A stretch of 64,000 bases of DNA from Cytophagales bacterium (GCA_030448185.1 JAUJNL010000013.1:1-64000), one strand, 5' to 3'. Positions 53,616-61,837 are shown, numbered from the stretch's first letter. Numbers and translations: made by a program. The notes: generated from the sequence alone by a model not told the origin.

Positions 53616-53915
53616 ATGAATCTATTACTCTCTCGCCATCTCATCTGTGATGGGATACCGGTTGACTTTCATTCCCTCTCACTGGCCGACCAGAAACGGG
53701 TAGTCGAAAATAATACCAAATTATCATCTCTCACTGCCAACCTGCAGTGCCGGTATCATCCTGAGTATGCCACAGAGGTACATACCTGTTTTGAACATGG
53801 CTTGTTGCATAATACCTTGTTTTCCTGCTGTCGTAGCTTTAGCTATACCCTTCAGTGGGCACTCAAGAGTACTTCTTACCCTTGTTCCATCCAGACTATG
53901 GAGACTGTGCAGTAG
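53616..53915 (+). CDS. Small Cys-rich protein of unknown family, tandem copy 2
   Basis: 99 aa, 24 bp behind copy 1 on the same strand. LICDGIPVDFHSLSLADQKR matches CNGKALRFRQLSTQEKSR of copy 1, QCRYHPEYATEV matches KCLYHPCDSISV, and LFSCCRSFSYTL matches QVCCNCFTPII. The level of similarity (shared C, YHP, CC, F) points to an old tandem duplication under constraint. Function unknown; the ordered Cys/His residues suggest metal binding or a redox role, an inference only. Confidence 0.6.
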   Translation: MNLLLSRHLICDGIPVDFHSLSLADQKRVVENNTKLSSLTANLQCRYHPEYATEVHTCFEHGLLHNTLFSCCRSFSYTLQWALKSTSYPCSIQTMETVQ

Positions 53916-54052
53916 AAATAGCTGATGGATTAAGGCTGCCATTTTTAGCTTATATAAAGAATTTTATAGGATAAGGCTTTTTCTCAGCCGCTGGCGAGAA
54001 TCAGCTTGCTAATTGGCTAAACAAGCCTTACCCATAATCCTAGCTAAGAAAA

Positions 54053-54097
54053 GCCTTGCCCTCCATACCTGCTGAACAATAGGTAACCGGGCAAGGC
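54053..54097. other. Structured intergenic hairpin
   Basis: GCCTTGCCC (54053-54061) pairs with GGGCAAGGC (54089-54097), and inside TACCT pairs with AGGTA around a 10-base loop. There is no T tract, so it is not a classic terminator; it may be a transcribed structure. The rest of 53916-54283 holds no gene I can support. Confidence 0.4.
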
Positions 54098-54283
54098 AAG
54101 CATCAGCCAAAACCCAGGACTGCCGTTCACTATATTTTAATTTTAGGCAAAGGCTATCGCCGGACTGCATGCAAATACAGCTAATAGATGGCGGACTAAA
54201 ACAAGTGGTATACGGGTTTACTGTCATGCCTGCGCGGGGCACAACAGGAGAAAAGACGCTGTCAGAGCAGCAAGTAAGGCGGG

Positions 54284-54430
54284 TTACTGTCTGAGTCGGG
54301 GCAGAGAGACAATCAGGTGCTTATCATTTTTACGGACCGATACAACACCCACCCGATGGGCGCGGCCGGCGCAACTGACAAGCAAACATCCGGCAAATAA
54401 CAGTACAAACAAAAGACCTAGCATTCGCAT
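54284..54430 (-). CDS. Small lipoprotein, 48 residues
   Basis: The minus strand from 54430 reads MRMLGLLFVLLFAGCLLVSC, then AGRAHRVGVVSVRKND and KHLIVSLPRLRQ, stop at 54284. A hydrophobic stretch followed by LVSC is a lipobox (a second possible Cys lies earlier at AGC). Short lipoproteins of this form are common in Bacteroidota and often missed. It is divergent from the YciF-like gene (210 bp between starts). Function unknown. An alternative start is the internal ATG at 54424. Confidence 0.55.
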   Translation of the reverse strand: MRMLGLLFVLLFAGCLLVSCAGRAHRVGVVSVRKNDKHLIVSLPRLRQ

Positions 54431-54640
54431 AATGGTAAGGGTTTGAAGAGTTTGAAAAACAGCCTGATTGTACAGCGTACCGGCTTTATGGATCGGTTTG
54501 CAAGGATCGTTCCACTTTTTTAATTACCCTAAAAATCGGTTCTGCATTTGCAAATGCATCCTCTTTAAAAGCTTACTCGCCCAACCTCCCGGCCCCTTTT
54601 TACGTTGCAACCTCTATACTTACAACAATTAACTTATATC

Positions 54641-55138
54641 ATGGATAAGCTTAAAAACCTGGATGATTTATTCGAGCACGAACTGAAAGACCTGTACAGT
54701 GCCGAGAAACAACTACTGGAAGCCCTGCCTAAAATGGCTAAAACTGCCTCCGATCCCCAATTGAAGCAGGCATTCGAAAAACACCTGCAAGAAACCGAAG
54801 GACAGAAAGAAAGACTGGAGCAGGTATTTGAACTGCTGGAACTAAAGCCCGGCCGTAAAAAATGCGAAGCCATGGCGGGTCTGATCGAAGAAGGAGAGAA
54901 CATGATTGACGAAAAAGCAACTCCTGAGGTAAAGGATGCCGGACTAATTGCTTCAGCCCAGCGGATTGAACATTACGAAATTGCCGGCTACGGTACAGCG
55001 GCGCATTATGCCCACCGTTTAGGCAAGAAGGATGCGGCTAAGTTGCTGGAACAAACGCTGCAGGAAGAACAAAAAACGGATACTCTACTTAACGACCTAG
55101 CTAAAAGCTATATCAATCAGAAAGCAATGGGTGCGTAG
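54641..55138 (+). CDS. Ferritin-like DUF892 (YciE/YciF) protein
   Basis: 165 aa, intact. The start at 54641 is chosen (MDKLKNLDDLFEHELKDLYS) over an in-frame ATG 36 bp upstream, because it matches the conserved start of the family. Four-helix ferritin-like fold with carboxylate/His residues: ELKDLYSAEKQLLEALPKM, HLQETEGQKERLEQVFELLE, GLIASAQRIEHYEIAGYGTA and TLQEEQKTDTLLNDLAK, the usual E-x-x-x/E-x-x-H positions of a di-iron site. Known members are induced by stress; the biochemical role is unresolved. Single gene with its own terminator. Confidence 0.9.
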   Translation: MDKLKNLDDLFEHELKDLYSAEKQLLEALPKMAKTASDPQLKQAFEKHLQETEGQKERLEQVFELLELKPGRKKCEAMAGLIEEGENMIDEKATPEVKDAGLIASAQRIEHYEIAGYGTAAHYAHRLGKKDAAKLLEQTLQEEQKTDTLLNDLAKSYINQKAMGA

Positions 55139-55165
55139 CAAGCCAGCTAGTGAAGTACCAAATGT

Positions 55166-55206
55166 AAAAGAGCCGGATGGACGCAAAGTCCTGATCCGGC
55201 TCTTTT
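55166..55206. terminator. Terminator of the YciF-like gene
   Basis: AAAAGAGCCGGAT (55166-55178) pairs with ATCCGGCTCTTTT (55194-55206), 13 bp with a 15-base loop, followed by GTTT. It lies 28 bp after the stop codon. Confidence 0.88.
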
Positions 55207-55286
55207 GTTTATATCCTTTCTTTTCCGGAGCTAAGTCCCCTACTGAACGAATTATAAAATGATCTGCAAGTAAGTGTTTTGTACTC

Positions 55287-55458
55287 GGGTGTACGACAAA
55301 TTGCAGATCAACCATTAAACTTTGTTCGTGTTGTTCCGCATTTGCAATGCGGAACTGAGAAAAAGGGCATTTCAAATGCCCGGCTATACACCTCCGCATT
55401 GCAACTATTCTCAGCGAAGCTAAATGCGGATGAACGCTCTGCATTTTGTCGTACACCC
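55287..55458. repeat. 172-bp composite inverted-repeat element with three internal palindromes
   Basis: The outer arms GGGTGTACGACAAATTGCAG (55287) and its counterpart ending at 55458 match at 20 of 21 positions. Inside: GTTCCGCAT/ATGCGGAAC (55333-55355), GGGCATT/AATGCCC (55365-55381), and TCCGCATT/AATGCGGA (55393-55430). The last is split by the insertion copy at 55403-55423. Non-coding, MITE-like. Confidence 0.65.
55403..55423 (+). repeat. 17-base insertion repeat, exact copy splitting a palindrome
   Basis: AA-CTATTCTCAGCGAAGCT-AA lies inside TCCGCATTGC...ATGCGGA. Removing 19 bases (17 plus one AA) restores the perfect hairpin TCCGCATT-GCA-AATGCGGA, showing that it was inserted there with a duplicated AA. 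Confidence 0.8.
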
Positions 55459-55491
55459 TTGTACTCAGGGATTTATTCATTATCCATTTTC

Positions 55492-55512
55492 AACTATTCT
55501 CAGCGAAGCTAA
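55492..55512 (+). repeat. 17-base insertion repeat, exact copy
   Basis: Same 21-base string (17 plus AA on each side) as at 55403, 69 bp downstream of it, 26 bp past the stop of the two-domain secreted protein. Excision would give TTTTCAATTGTACATTG. Confidence 0.78.
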
Positions 55513-55538
55513 TTGTACATTGTCCATTTACTTAGTTT

Positions 55539-56360
55539 CTACTTTTCTCGTTCCCATATCTCATTCACTTTTTTACCAGTAGTGCTTAGTCCCTGGTGGT
55601 GCCAGTTGTCTCCCTGGGAGGCAAAATCAAAAGTAAGCGCCATTCCGACCCGGCTCGGATCACGGGAAAAAAATTCGATAGTTTCGGTATACTTGCCTCC
55701 GTTAGCGGTATAAGTGCCGCCTCCCGTGCCAAAAAACTGCTTGGTTTCACTATTAAAGGCAATCCACTGAAACCGGGTGCCCGACATTATTTTTACGGTC
55801 TTCCGCGGTCCCGGCTTGATAGAGGTCATCTTGCCGTCCTCTCCTTCCCGTTGCCTGATCTGCCAGGCTCCGGATAACACCCCCGGCACAGCGTCTTCAT
55901 TGATCTTTTCCCACGTTTCGGCTATAGCTGCACCCTTTTTGTTCCCGGATAGTTGCCAGGTGTTACCCCGCAACTGGCCCTGCAATGAGAAAGACGTACC
56001 TACCTGAGTAGAATCCATAGTATTGTACTGCAGCCTTTCGGTGAACTGATTGCCCGACGAAGTGTACGTTCCTCCGTACGTGCCGATGAATTTTTTCTGC
56101 GCCTTATCAAAATAAGCTACTGTGAACCAGCCCTTTGTTACAATTTTAATTCCCGTAGTGCCTGCGGCCAGGTTGGTACCCTCTTGCTTGGTCAGCCTCC
56201 AGGCACCCCTTATTTCCGTTGCGTAAGGTTTCACCGGCAAAGGGCCGTTTTTAGTCGAGTCACCGGCGTGGAAAGTACCAGGTTTATTAGTTCCAATGCC
56301 CAGTAATACGCCCATAATAAAAAGGAGCTTAGCGCCCAATAGTTGGATAAGGCTTGTCAT
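55539..56360 (-). CDS. Secreted/membrane-anchored protein with two tandem lipocalin-like domains
   Basis: 273 aa. The start at 56360 (MTSLIQLLGAKLLFIMGVLL) gives an N-terminal hydrophobic segment and is preferred over the in-frame ATG at 56474. Two copies of a ~110-residue domain follow: GAWRLTKQEG...WFTVAYFDKAQKKFIGTYGG...TYTSSGNQFTERLQY...TWQLSG...IAETWEK and GAWQIRQREGEDG...FQWIAFNSETKQFFGTGGG...TYTANGGKYTETIEF...NWHHQG...VNEIWER. Each repeat has the GTYGG/GTGGG-TYT and E-x-W endings of Bacteroidota lipocalin-like/DUF4488-type proteins. Function unknown; ligand binding is plausible. Intact frame. Confidence 0.75.
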   Translation of the reverse strand: MTSLIQLLGAKLLFIMGVLLGIGTNKPGTFHAGDSTKNGPLPVKPYATEIRGAWRLTKQEGTNLAAGTTGIKIVTKGWFTVAYFDKAQKKFIGTYGGTYTSSGNQFTERLQYNTMDSTQVGTSFSLQGQLRGNTWQLSGNKKGAAIAETWEKINEDAVPGVLSGAWQIRQREGEDGKMTSIKPGPRKTVKIMSGTRFQWIAFNSETKQFFGTGGGTYTANGGKYTETIEFFSRDPSRVGMALTFDFASQGDNWHHQGLSTTGKKVNEIWEREK

Positions 56361-56458
56361 CGTGTAAGGTGGGTTAGTGATCTGACAGTGCAGAATTACG
56401 CAAACCCGTAGACATCCGTTACAATTTGTCCTTCCGGCGTAACTCCCGGTAAACAAAG

Positions 56459-56486
56459 CAGTCCGTTCGGACAACCGAACGGACTG
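56459..56486. terminator. 12-bp perfect hairpin behind the ferredoxin gene
   Basis: CAGTCCGTTCGG pairs with CCGAACGGACTG around ACAA (56471-56474). There is no strong T tract, so termination is probable rather than certain. It lies 28 bp past the ferredoxin stop. Confidence 0.55.
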
Positions 56487-56513
56487 TGGTAGGCCTTCGT
56501 GGCAGGTTCAGAA

Positions 56514-56864
56514 TCAATACTCGGCGTGCAGCCAGGCTTTCTTAGCCAGCAATTCTTCCTCGCTTTCGCGGTAATCGGGATCTTCAACGCAGCAATCTAC
56601 GGGGCAAACCGCCGCACACTGGGGCTCTTCGTGGAACCCTTTACACTCAGTACATTTATCGGGAACAATATAAAAGAAGTCATTGGAAATAGGAGCCTGC
56701 ATTACATTGCCGTCAACCAGCGTGCCGTCTTCCAGTTCTATCTCGGTTAACCCGGTTCCCTTACTCCAGGTCCACGACTCGGCATTGGCATAAATGGCAT
56801 TATTAGGGCATTCGGGTTCGCAAGCCCCGCAGTTAATGCAATCATCCGTGATCATGATAGCCAT
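56514..56864 (-). CDS. 4Fe-4S dicluster ferredoxin
   Basis: 116 aa, intact. The start at 56864 (MAIMITDDCINCGACEPECP) is supported by an unusually strong Shine-Dalgarno AAAGGAGGG about 10 bases upstream. Two cluster sites: C-x2-C-x2-C-x3-CP at the N-terminus and C-x2-C-x8-C-x3-CPVDCC (DKCTECKGFHEEPQCAAVCP) further on. Acidic overall with a C-terminal LAKKAWLHAEY. It is a soluble electron carrier of the YfhL/bacterial dicluster type, probably cytosolic. Upstream on the same strand at 95 bp lies a LysR regulator; a direct link is not shown. Confidence 0.93.
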   Translation of the reverse strand: MAIMITDDCINCGACEPECPNNAIYANAESWTWSKGTGLTEIELEDGTLVDGNVMQAPISNDFFYIVPDKCTECKGFHEEPQCAAVCPVDCCVEDPDYRESEEELLAKKAWLHAEY

Positions 56865-56959
56865 AGTACAAAACCCTCCTTTCGATTTACTTTGTGATTT
56901 GCTGGCGTAAAAATCCTGTTTAAACCCCTCATTTGCCAATCACATTGTTTTATAAGCCA

Positions 56960-57859
56960 TTACTTAAAGTTATAATGGCTCAGGCAAAATCGCCGAAACA
57001 AGTCAGGTAGTCTAGCGGATTGTCCCTGCAACTGAATAAACTGAAATGTCCGGTAAATCCCGACGCCTTTAATGTCAATAATACTCAGTTCATTCTGCCC
57101 TAATTCCCGGGCAATGGAATGGATAGAAAGAAAAGCGGCGCAATCAGCGTGTAACAGGTACTGCTTGATGCTTTCGGTGCTTTCCAGCTGAATCTCGGTT
57201 TTCAGATCTTTGGGAGGGATACCGGCTTTAAGCAGGGCTTTGTAAATCACATCCAGGGTACCGGAACCGTATTCCCGGAGCACCAGCGGGATGGTTACTA
57301 ATTGGGCAGGTTTAATTTCGCTTTTCTGCGCCCATTTACTGCTTGCCTTTGTTACCAGCACAATCTCATCCTTTACAAAAGGCTCATACATAATCTGCGG
57401 ATGGTGTGAATTACCCTCCACCACGGCTATATCAATTTTTTCCGTCATCACTTGTTGTTCGATAAATTCACTGTTGCCGATACTGAACGTAAAATGAATA
57501 GCCGGATGAGCCGTTTTAAATAGGGCCAGTATCCGGGGCAGTACGTATTGAGCCAAGGTGGTGCTGGCCCCGATTCGGATCGTTCCGCTGGCGACACTTT
57601 GCAGTTGCGCCAGTGCGTTCTCCATAGCGGCGTAGGTCTGAAAGATCTGCTGGGCATACTGCACCACAATCTGGCCGGCGGGTGTCAGGGATATACTGTT
57701 TCCGTGCCGTTTAAACAAGCCTACGCCCAGTTGCTGTTCCAACTCGTTGATATGTTTGGTCACTGCTGGCTGAGTAATAAAAAGCTCACTGGCTGCTTTG
57801 GTAAAACTCAGTTTCTGGGAAACGGTATAAAACACTTTTAACCGGAAGTCAAAAATCAT
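56960..57859 (-). CDS. LysR family transcriptional regulator
   Basis: 299 aa, intact. N-terminal winged HTH: FDFRLKVFYTVSQKLSFTKA then ASELFITQPAVTKHINELEQ and LGVGLFKRHGNSISLTPAGQ. After a linker helix follows the periplasmic-binding-protein-like effector domain (IRIGASTTLAQYVLPRILAL, IDIAVVEGNSHHPQIMYEPF, IPLVLREYGSGTLDVIYKAL). The pattern is closest to CysB/CysL-like subgroups; the effector is not predictable. It lies 95 bp ahead of the ferredoxin gene on the same strand; the gene on the other side is divergent (251 bp), the usual LysR target position. Confidence 0.92.
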   Translation of the reverse strand: MIFDFRLKVFYTVSQKLSFTKAASELFITQPAVTKHINELEQQLGVGLFKRHGNSISLTPAGQIVVQYAQQIFQTYAAMENALAQLQSVASGTIRIGASTTLAQYVLPRILALFKTAHPAIHFTFSIGNSEFIEQQVMTEKIDIAVVEGNSHHPQIMYEPFVKDEIVLVTKASSKWAQKSEIKPAQLVTIPLVLREYGSGTLDVIYKALLKAGIPPKDLKTEIQLESTESIKQYLLHADCAAFLSIHSIARELGQNELSIIDIKGVGIYRTFQFIQLQGQSARLPDLFRRFCLSHYNFK

Positions 57860-58110
57860 AGAGGGAGGCTTTTACGGACGCGTAACGTTATAAAAAAAAC
57901 GAAAAGTAAAGTAAATTACTCGTGTCTGAAGCATTCATTTATCCCGGCAAACTGGCAAAAACGGGTATTTTTGACAAAGACTGTTTAACTTCCGGAAAGT
58001 AGATTTTACGGCCAATACGTATCTATCAAAATCAGTGCAGACTGGTTGTCTTTTAACCAATTGAAAAATAAGCTAATAGCTAACCGCTCATAGCTACTTA
58101 CCTATTAAAG

Positions 58111-58509
58111 ATGCGTCAGAGAGTACCACGCAGTAAGTTAAGTCTGGGGAAGATATCTCCCTTATGGATTGTTTTAATAGTAGGGGTACTTGGTGCCAAC
58201 TGGCTTTTTACCAGCTTTTTCCGGGATTCTCAACAGAAAATAGAACAGTCTCAGCTGCAAGCAAAGGCCGTTGAATTGGCTGAGCAGGCCGTACGAGAAA
58301 AAATAGGCAGTGCTCAGCCGGTAAAATTCCATCGAAAAGCCGATGTTGAAGTAAAAGGAAGCCAATACGTAGTGAGTTCTCACTGTATTACCCTGACCCG
58401 TCTAGGTGAGCAAGATCAGCGGGCCTGGATCGTAACCCTACAGGTGCAGAAAGATAAAGCCACCGGGAATACCCAGTGGCAAGTATTGTCCTGCGATATC
58501 GGCGAGTAA
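58111..58509 (+). CDS. Membrane-anchored hypothetical protein
   Basis: 132 aa. A basic N-terminus is followed by one TM helix (about 16-36, PLWIVLIVGVLGANWLFTSF), a short coiled coil (QQKIEQSQLQAKAVELAEQA) and a C-terminal alpha/beta portion (DVEVKGSQYVVSSHCITLTR, AWIVTLQVQKDKATGNTQWQ, VLSCDIGE) that resembles a small cystatin/NTF2-like fold, with the bulk probably outside the cytoplasm. I do not recognise the family. It is convergent with the SPL gene (8 bp between stops) and divergent from the LysR regulator. Confidence 0.6.
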   Translation: MRQRVPRSKLSLGKISPLWIVLIVGVLGANWLFTSFFRDSQQKIEQSQLQAKAVELAEQAVREKIGSAQPVKFHRKADVEVKGSQYVVSSHCITLTRLGEQDQRAWIVTLQVQKDKATGNTQWQVLSCDIGE

Positions 58510-58517
58510 AGGGCTAT

Positions 58518-59603
58518 TCAGGTCCAATACAGAATGGAGGCATCCGGAAAACGCTTGGCTAGCTCTTTCTCAAAAAAACGTCGGAGCTCACTCATAACTT
58601 CACGCGTATACACGTATTTAATGCCGCCGAACTTATTGCGCTTCAAGGCCCGGCCTGATTCATTCATCTCCAGGCTGGTATTAGGGTACCACTCCAACAA
58701 TACATCCTTCGAACCGGGCGTAAATCGGTGACTGATCAGTTCAAAGGTTAGGTCACACGAAAAGTCAAGCGCCGCTTCAATCTGATCAAGCAACTGCCGG
58801 TAATGGGTTTCCCAGTCCGGAATGGGCATAATAGGCGCAATGACCAATCCTACCGGGTACCCTCCCCCACCCTGGCTGCGGGGCAAAGCCAGTTTCCGCA
58901 AAGCCTGCAACCGCGCTGCTACCGATGCGGTCCCTCCCTCCATTCGCCGGGCAATGGGATCGGCATTAACGCTGAGCCGGCAACGGGTACGGCCATTGTG
59001 CGGTAAGTCAAGCAACGAGTCAACCTGGCTGTATTTGGTCACCCAACGCAGTTGTGCAGTTGTACGCTGACCAAAATACCGGATGCTTTCCGACAAGCTG
59101 CCCGTCAGGTGATCGATCCCCAGCGGGTCGGTGTAGCAACTGGCTTCAAAGGTAGTGAGCCGTCCCGGACCTTCGTACCGGGACAGATTGGCAAGGATAG
59201 CGGGCAGATTGGCAAAGGTCCGGATTACGGGAAGACCTTGTAAACTTCCGGCCAGGTAACAGTACTGGCAGTGCGCCGGACAGCCCTCCGCCAAGTGAAA
59301 TTGCCAGTCGGCCGAAGGGGGGATGGGCTGCAACCGGAAGGCACTGGCGGGTGCATTCACCACGGCCAGCGTATTTTTGGCATTGCGGTAGGTTTCCCGT
59401 TCGTCGGCGCCCCGGAGACCGGTAATCCGGTTGCTCTTCAGCTCCTCAATGGGCAAACCCAAGTCAGATACCCGCTGGTAAATCTGCCCACCGAAGGGCT
59501 CTTTCAGGGCATCAGGCGTAAAAAGCACCCGCTTAGGCATCCATAACTTAGGCGCATTAGCTTTCGGGGTGGAATCGACAGTGGCTGGGGCGGTAGTTAC
59601 CAA
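58518..59603 (-). CDS. Spore photoproduct lyase (SPL) family radical SAM protein
   Basis: 361 aa, intact. The radical SAM cluster motif is in AEGCPAHCQYCYLAGSLQGL (C-x3-C-x2-C). Other SPL features: LWMPKRVLFTPDALKEPFGG, TFEASCYTDPLGIDHLTGSL (core Cys), RWVTKYSQVDSLLDLPHNGR, RCRLSVNADPIARRMEGGTA, and the C-terminal KFGGIKYVYTREVMSELRRF. In Bacillus the enzyme repairs spore photoproduct thymine dimers; family members in non-sporulating bacteria such as Bacteroidota exist, but their substrate is not established. The start at 59603 is the only plausible one. Downstream is an inverted-repeat element. Confidence 0.85.
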   Translation of the reverse strand: MVTTAPATVDSTPKANAPKLWMPKRVLFTPDALKEPFGGQIYQRVSDLGLPIEELKSNRITGLRGADERETYRNAKNTLAVVNAPASAFRLQPIPPSADWQFHLAEGCPAHCQYCYLAGSLQGLPVIRTFANLPAILANLSRYEGPGRLTTFEASCYTDPLGIDHLTGSLSESIRYFGQRTTAQLRWVTKYSQVDSLLDLPHNGRTRCRLSVNADPIARRMEGGTASVAARLQALRKLALPRSQGGGGYPVGLVIAPIMPIPDWETHYRQLLDQIEAALDFSCDLTFELISHRFTPGSKDVLLEWYPNTSLEMNESGRALKRNKFGGIKYVYTREVMSELRRFFEKELAKRFPDASILYWT

Positions 59604-59843
59604 ATTGTATTTTTATAGTTGATGCTTAAAACAAACGGAGCACGCTTTGAGAAATAAAGCAATCAAAATCGGACTATCCGGGTATTTTTAAAACAATCAC
59701 CTAGGCAAAATAAATCCCCAAGCTAATTGTATTTTATTTACAATTAACCCCTAAATATATCGTAATAATTAGATTGCTGAAACCGGTTTATATTTTTAAG
59801 AACCTTACCCTAAATCCCTCCCCTACTGAGAGGGACCTCCAAT

Positions 59844-60056
59844 CAGTCGCTTGCCTCCGGCGAGTGACGACTATCGAAAGGGCCTCCGGCCCATTTTTGA
59901 GAATGTTTGCGGGAACCAAGTTCCTTATATTAAAAAAGCACGGAAGAAACTCCCGCGCTAGTCGTACGGAAAACCAACTATTTCCCGTAAAGCTAAATGC
60001 TTGAAAGACGGGCGGGGCCCTTTCGATAGTCGTCACTCGCCGGAGGCAAACGACTG
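59844..60056. repeat. Inverted repeat of 41 bp flanking 131 bp
   Basis: Arms 59844-59884 and 60016-60056 match at 40 of 41 positions (CAGTCGC/TTTGCCTCCGGC...CGAAAGGGCC). The spacer is non-coding and holds a possible diverged copy of the small insertion repeat at 59976-59996 (AACTATTTCCCGTAAAGCT plus AA). With the flanking CCCTCCCCTACTGAGAGGGA it resembles a MITE. Confidence 0.65.
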
Positions 60057-60101
60057 GATAATTAAAAATATTGTTAATCGAACATCGCCAATCGAACAGC
60101 C

Positions 60102-61595
60102 CTATTTCGCCTCCGTCTTCAGTTTGCGAAGCGTTTCTTTCAAAGCATCATTCCGGCGGAGCCGGTTCCAGATCACGGGCGGATGAGACCGTTCCAGGCA
60201 GTTTAAGGCGCCGCATCGTTCACAAGTTTCGTTCACCAGCCGGTGCATAAGTTGCGTATCGTTCAGGAAACGAACCCGAGACCGTAAGGCCTCATCTACA
60301 GCGAAGCCTAGCGAAACGCTGCTGTTATGGCCTTTGGGCGGAGAAGGTTTGGCCAACGACAGAATCAGATACCGGCTGCCCGTATCCATATATTCGGCGA
60401 TTTGGGCCCGGCACAAGGTTCTGCCGTCCCAGCTACCGGAATACTGCTTTTCGGCTAACTCCTGCAGAATAGTCACTGACACGCAACGCCGGTAGAAGTG
60501 CTCACTGATAATACCATGCGGGTTATGCAACTTAGCCAGGTGCATTTCTTTGGTTAACTGAAAGTTATTTTCCCCCATTTTGTTATCAAAACGCAAGAAA
60601 AAAGGCTGATTAATGCCAAAATGTCCCGGCATAATATTGCTCAGACGGTGCAGAAATACTTCGGGGGTCGCCTGGAAAGAGTCCATCAGAGTCAGCAAAG
60701 CCGTCGGCTCCCAGACCGGCCGGGAAAAAAATTGCTCAATTCCCCGGATAAGTTCTCCCTTTGGAATCAGAATAGCTCCGGCGAAGTAAGAGGCTTTGAA
60801 ATTGTTCAGTACCTGATCAAAAGACTCGGCTTCGATAACAGACGAAACCAGCGGCCGGTTTTGCAGGCGCATGACCTGATACCCTACTTCACGCCCCAGG
60901 GTAAAGGCCAGTTGTTCCGTTTCCAGGCCTTCATTCACCAGCAGCACATTAGGCTTACCCGGCAACATAACCGACCGCAAACCAGCCAATTCGGGCGGGA
61001 AATTTGATTGAACCACTTAATTGTAAAACCAAATTCCTCTTCCAGTAAGGTCTTTAACCGGGAAGCATCCAGGCGTTCCCCCGCGGCCAAGTTTAGTTTA
61101 TTCAAGAATCCTTCGGCGGCCTGCTCAATGTCTTCAAAGTAATTGTCGTGCATCTCCTGGTATGAACGAAGCGCGGAGAAGTAAAACTGTTCCACATTCA
61201 TACCATGACTGCGGCTGATTTCAATAATGGTATTGATAAATGAGCTTATTTTAGCGGCAGCTTCTGACAATAATTCAAGCAGATCGGAAGGCCCGATTCC
61301 GAAAAGTTCGAGAGGCAGTTCTTGCAGGATATTAGAATTGAGTAGTTCCGCAATGGGCTCCAACTTCTTGCTTAATTTCATGGAAACCAACGTATCGTAG
61401 TCAGTTTCAGCGCCGGGCTAATGCAAATATTTTATCCGCCTTGGGGTACTTTTTTCCCTTTTCAATCTCATTTAAGTAAGAGACTGAGAACCGGCCCCGG
61501 TCGGCTAGTTCATTCAGCTGAATTCCTTTATCCTGCCGCAGTTGTTTCAACTTCAAGCCGAATATCAGCTTTACTTTTTCATTATTGATGGACAT
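60102..61595 (-). pseudogene. XRE/ImmA-IrrE regulator of the ScfR/RamB type, two frameshifts
   Basis: The start at 61595 gives an HTH: LFGLKLKQLRQDKGIQLNEL-type segment with RFSVSYLNEIEKGKKYPKAD. The second frame (about 61400-61020) has LSKKLEPIAELLNSNILQEL and a helical region. The third (61016-60102) holds an ImmA/IrrE-like segment (LVNEGLETEQLAFTLGREVG, ASYFAGAILIPKGELI) and a C-terminal domain with CERCGALNCLERSHPPVIWN. Total 1,494 nt (about 497 codons), the family length. Relatives sense short-chain acyl-CoA or control acetate/propionate and glyoxylate genes in Actinobacteria. Divergent from pckA, which fits control of gluconeogenesis. Confidence 0.78.
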
Positions 61596-61643
61596 GAATG
61601 TGCGCTAAAATGCTTAACAAAAGTATACAGATAAAATTTATAT

Positions 61644-61694
61644 AGCAAAAATTCGTAATTAGCGAAAATTCGCTTTTTTTTTTCATTTCGCTAT
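61644..61694. promoter_or_regulatory. Cluster of GCGAA half-sites between the XRE regulator and pckA, probable operator
   Basis: AGCGAA-AA-TTCGCT (61661-61674) is a perfect inverted repeat. It is flanked by TATAGCAAAAA on the left and TTTCGCTATA on the right, which pair with each other. Four half-sites in about 50 bp between divergent genes suggest the binding site of the adjacent regulator. Inferred from symmetry and position. Confidence 0.5.
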
Positions 61695-61696
61695 AT

Positions 61697-61704
61697 TATG
61701 TTTG
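61697..61704 (+). promoter_or_regulatory. TATGTTTG box, likely -7 element of the pckA promoter
   Basis: Exact match to the Bacteroidota -7 consensus TAnnTTTG, directly after the GCGAA cluster and about 133 bp before the pckA start. No clear -33 TTTG is visible at the expected distance; the upstream stretch is a T run. Confidence 0.45.
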
Positions 61705-61837
61705 TAAGGCAATAACTGATCAGCAGCACGGGACTTATCCATGCATTATAGAGGTCTATGCAAAGCCCTAATGCGCAGTTACATACTTATAGCCATACTG
61801 ATCAGCTAAATCCCCTAACCTATTAACCGTATTTTTT

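Noticed and set aside
54009..54242. 77-codon open frame on the minus strand
   Set aside because: Overlaps the hairpin at 54053-54097 and has no protein-like pattern; likely chance.
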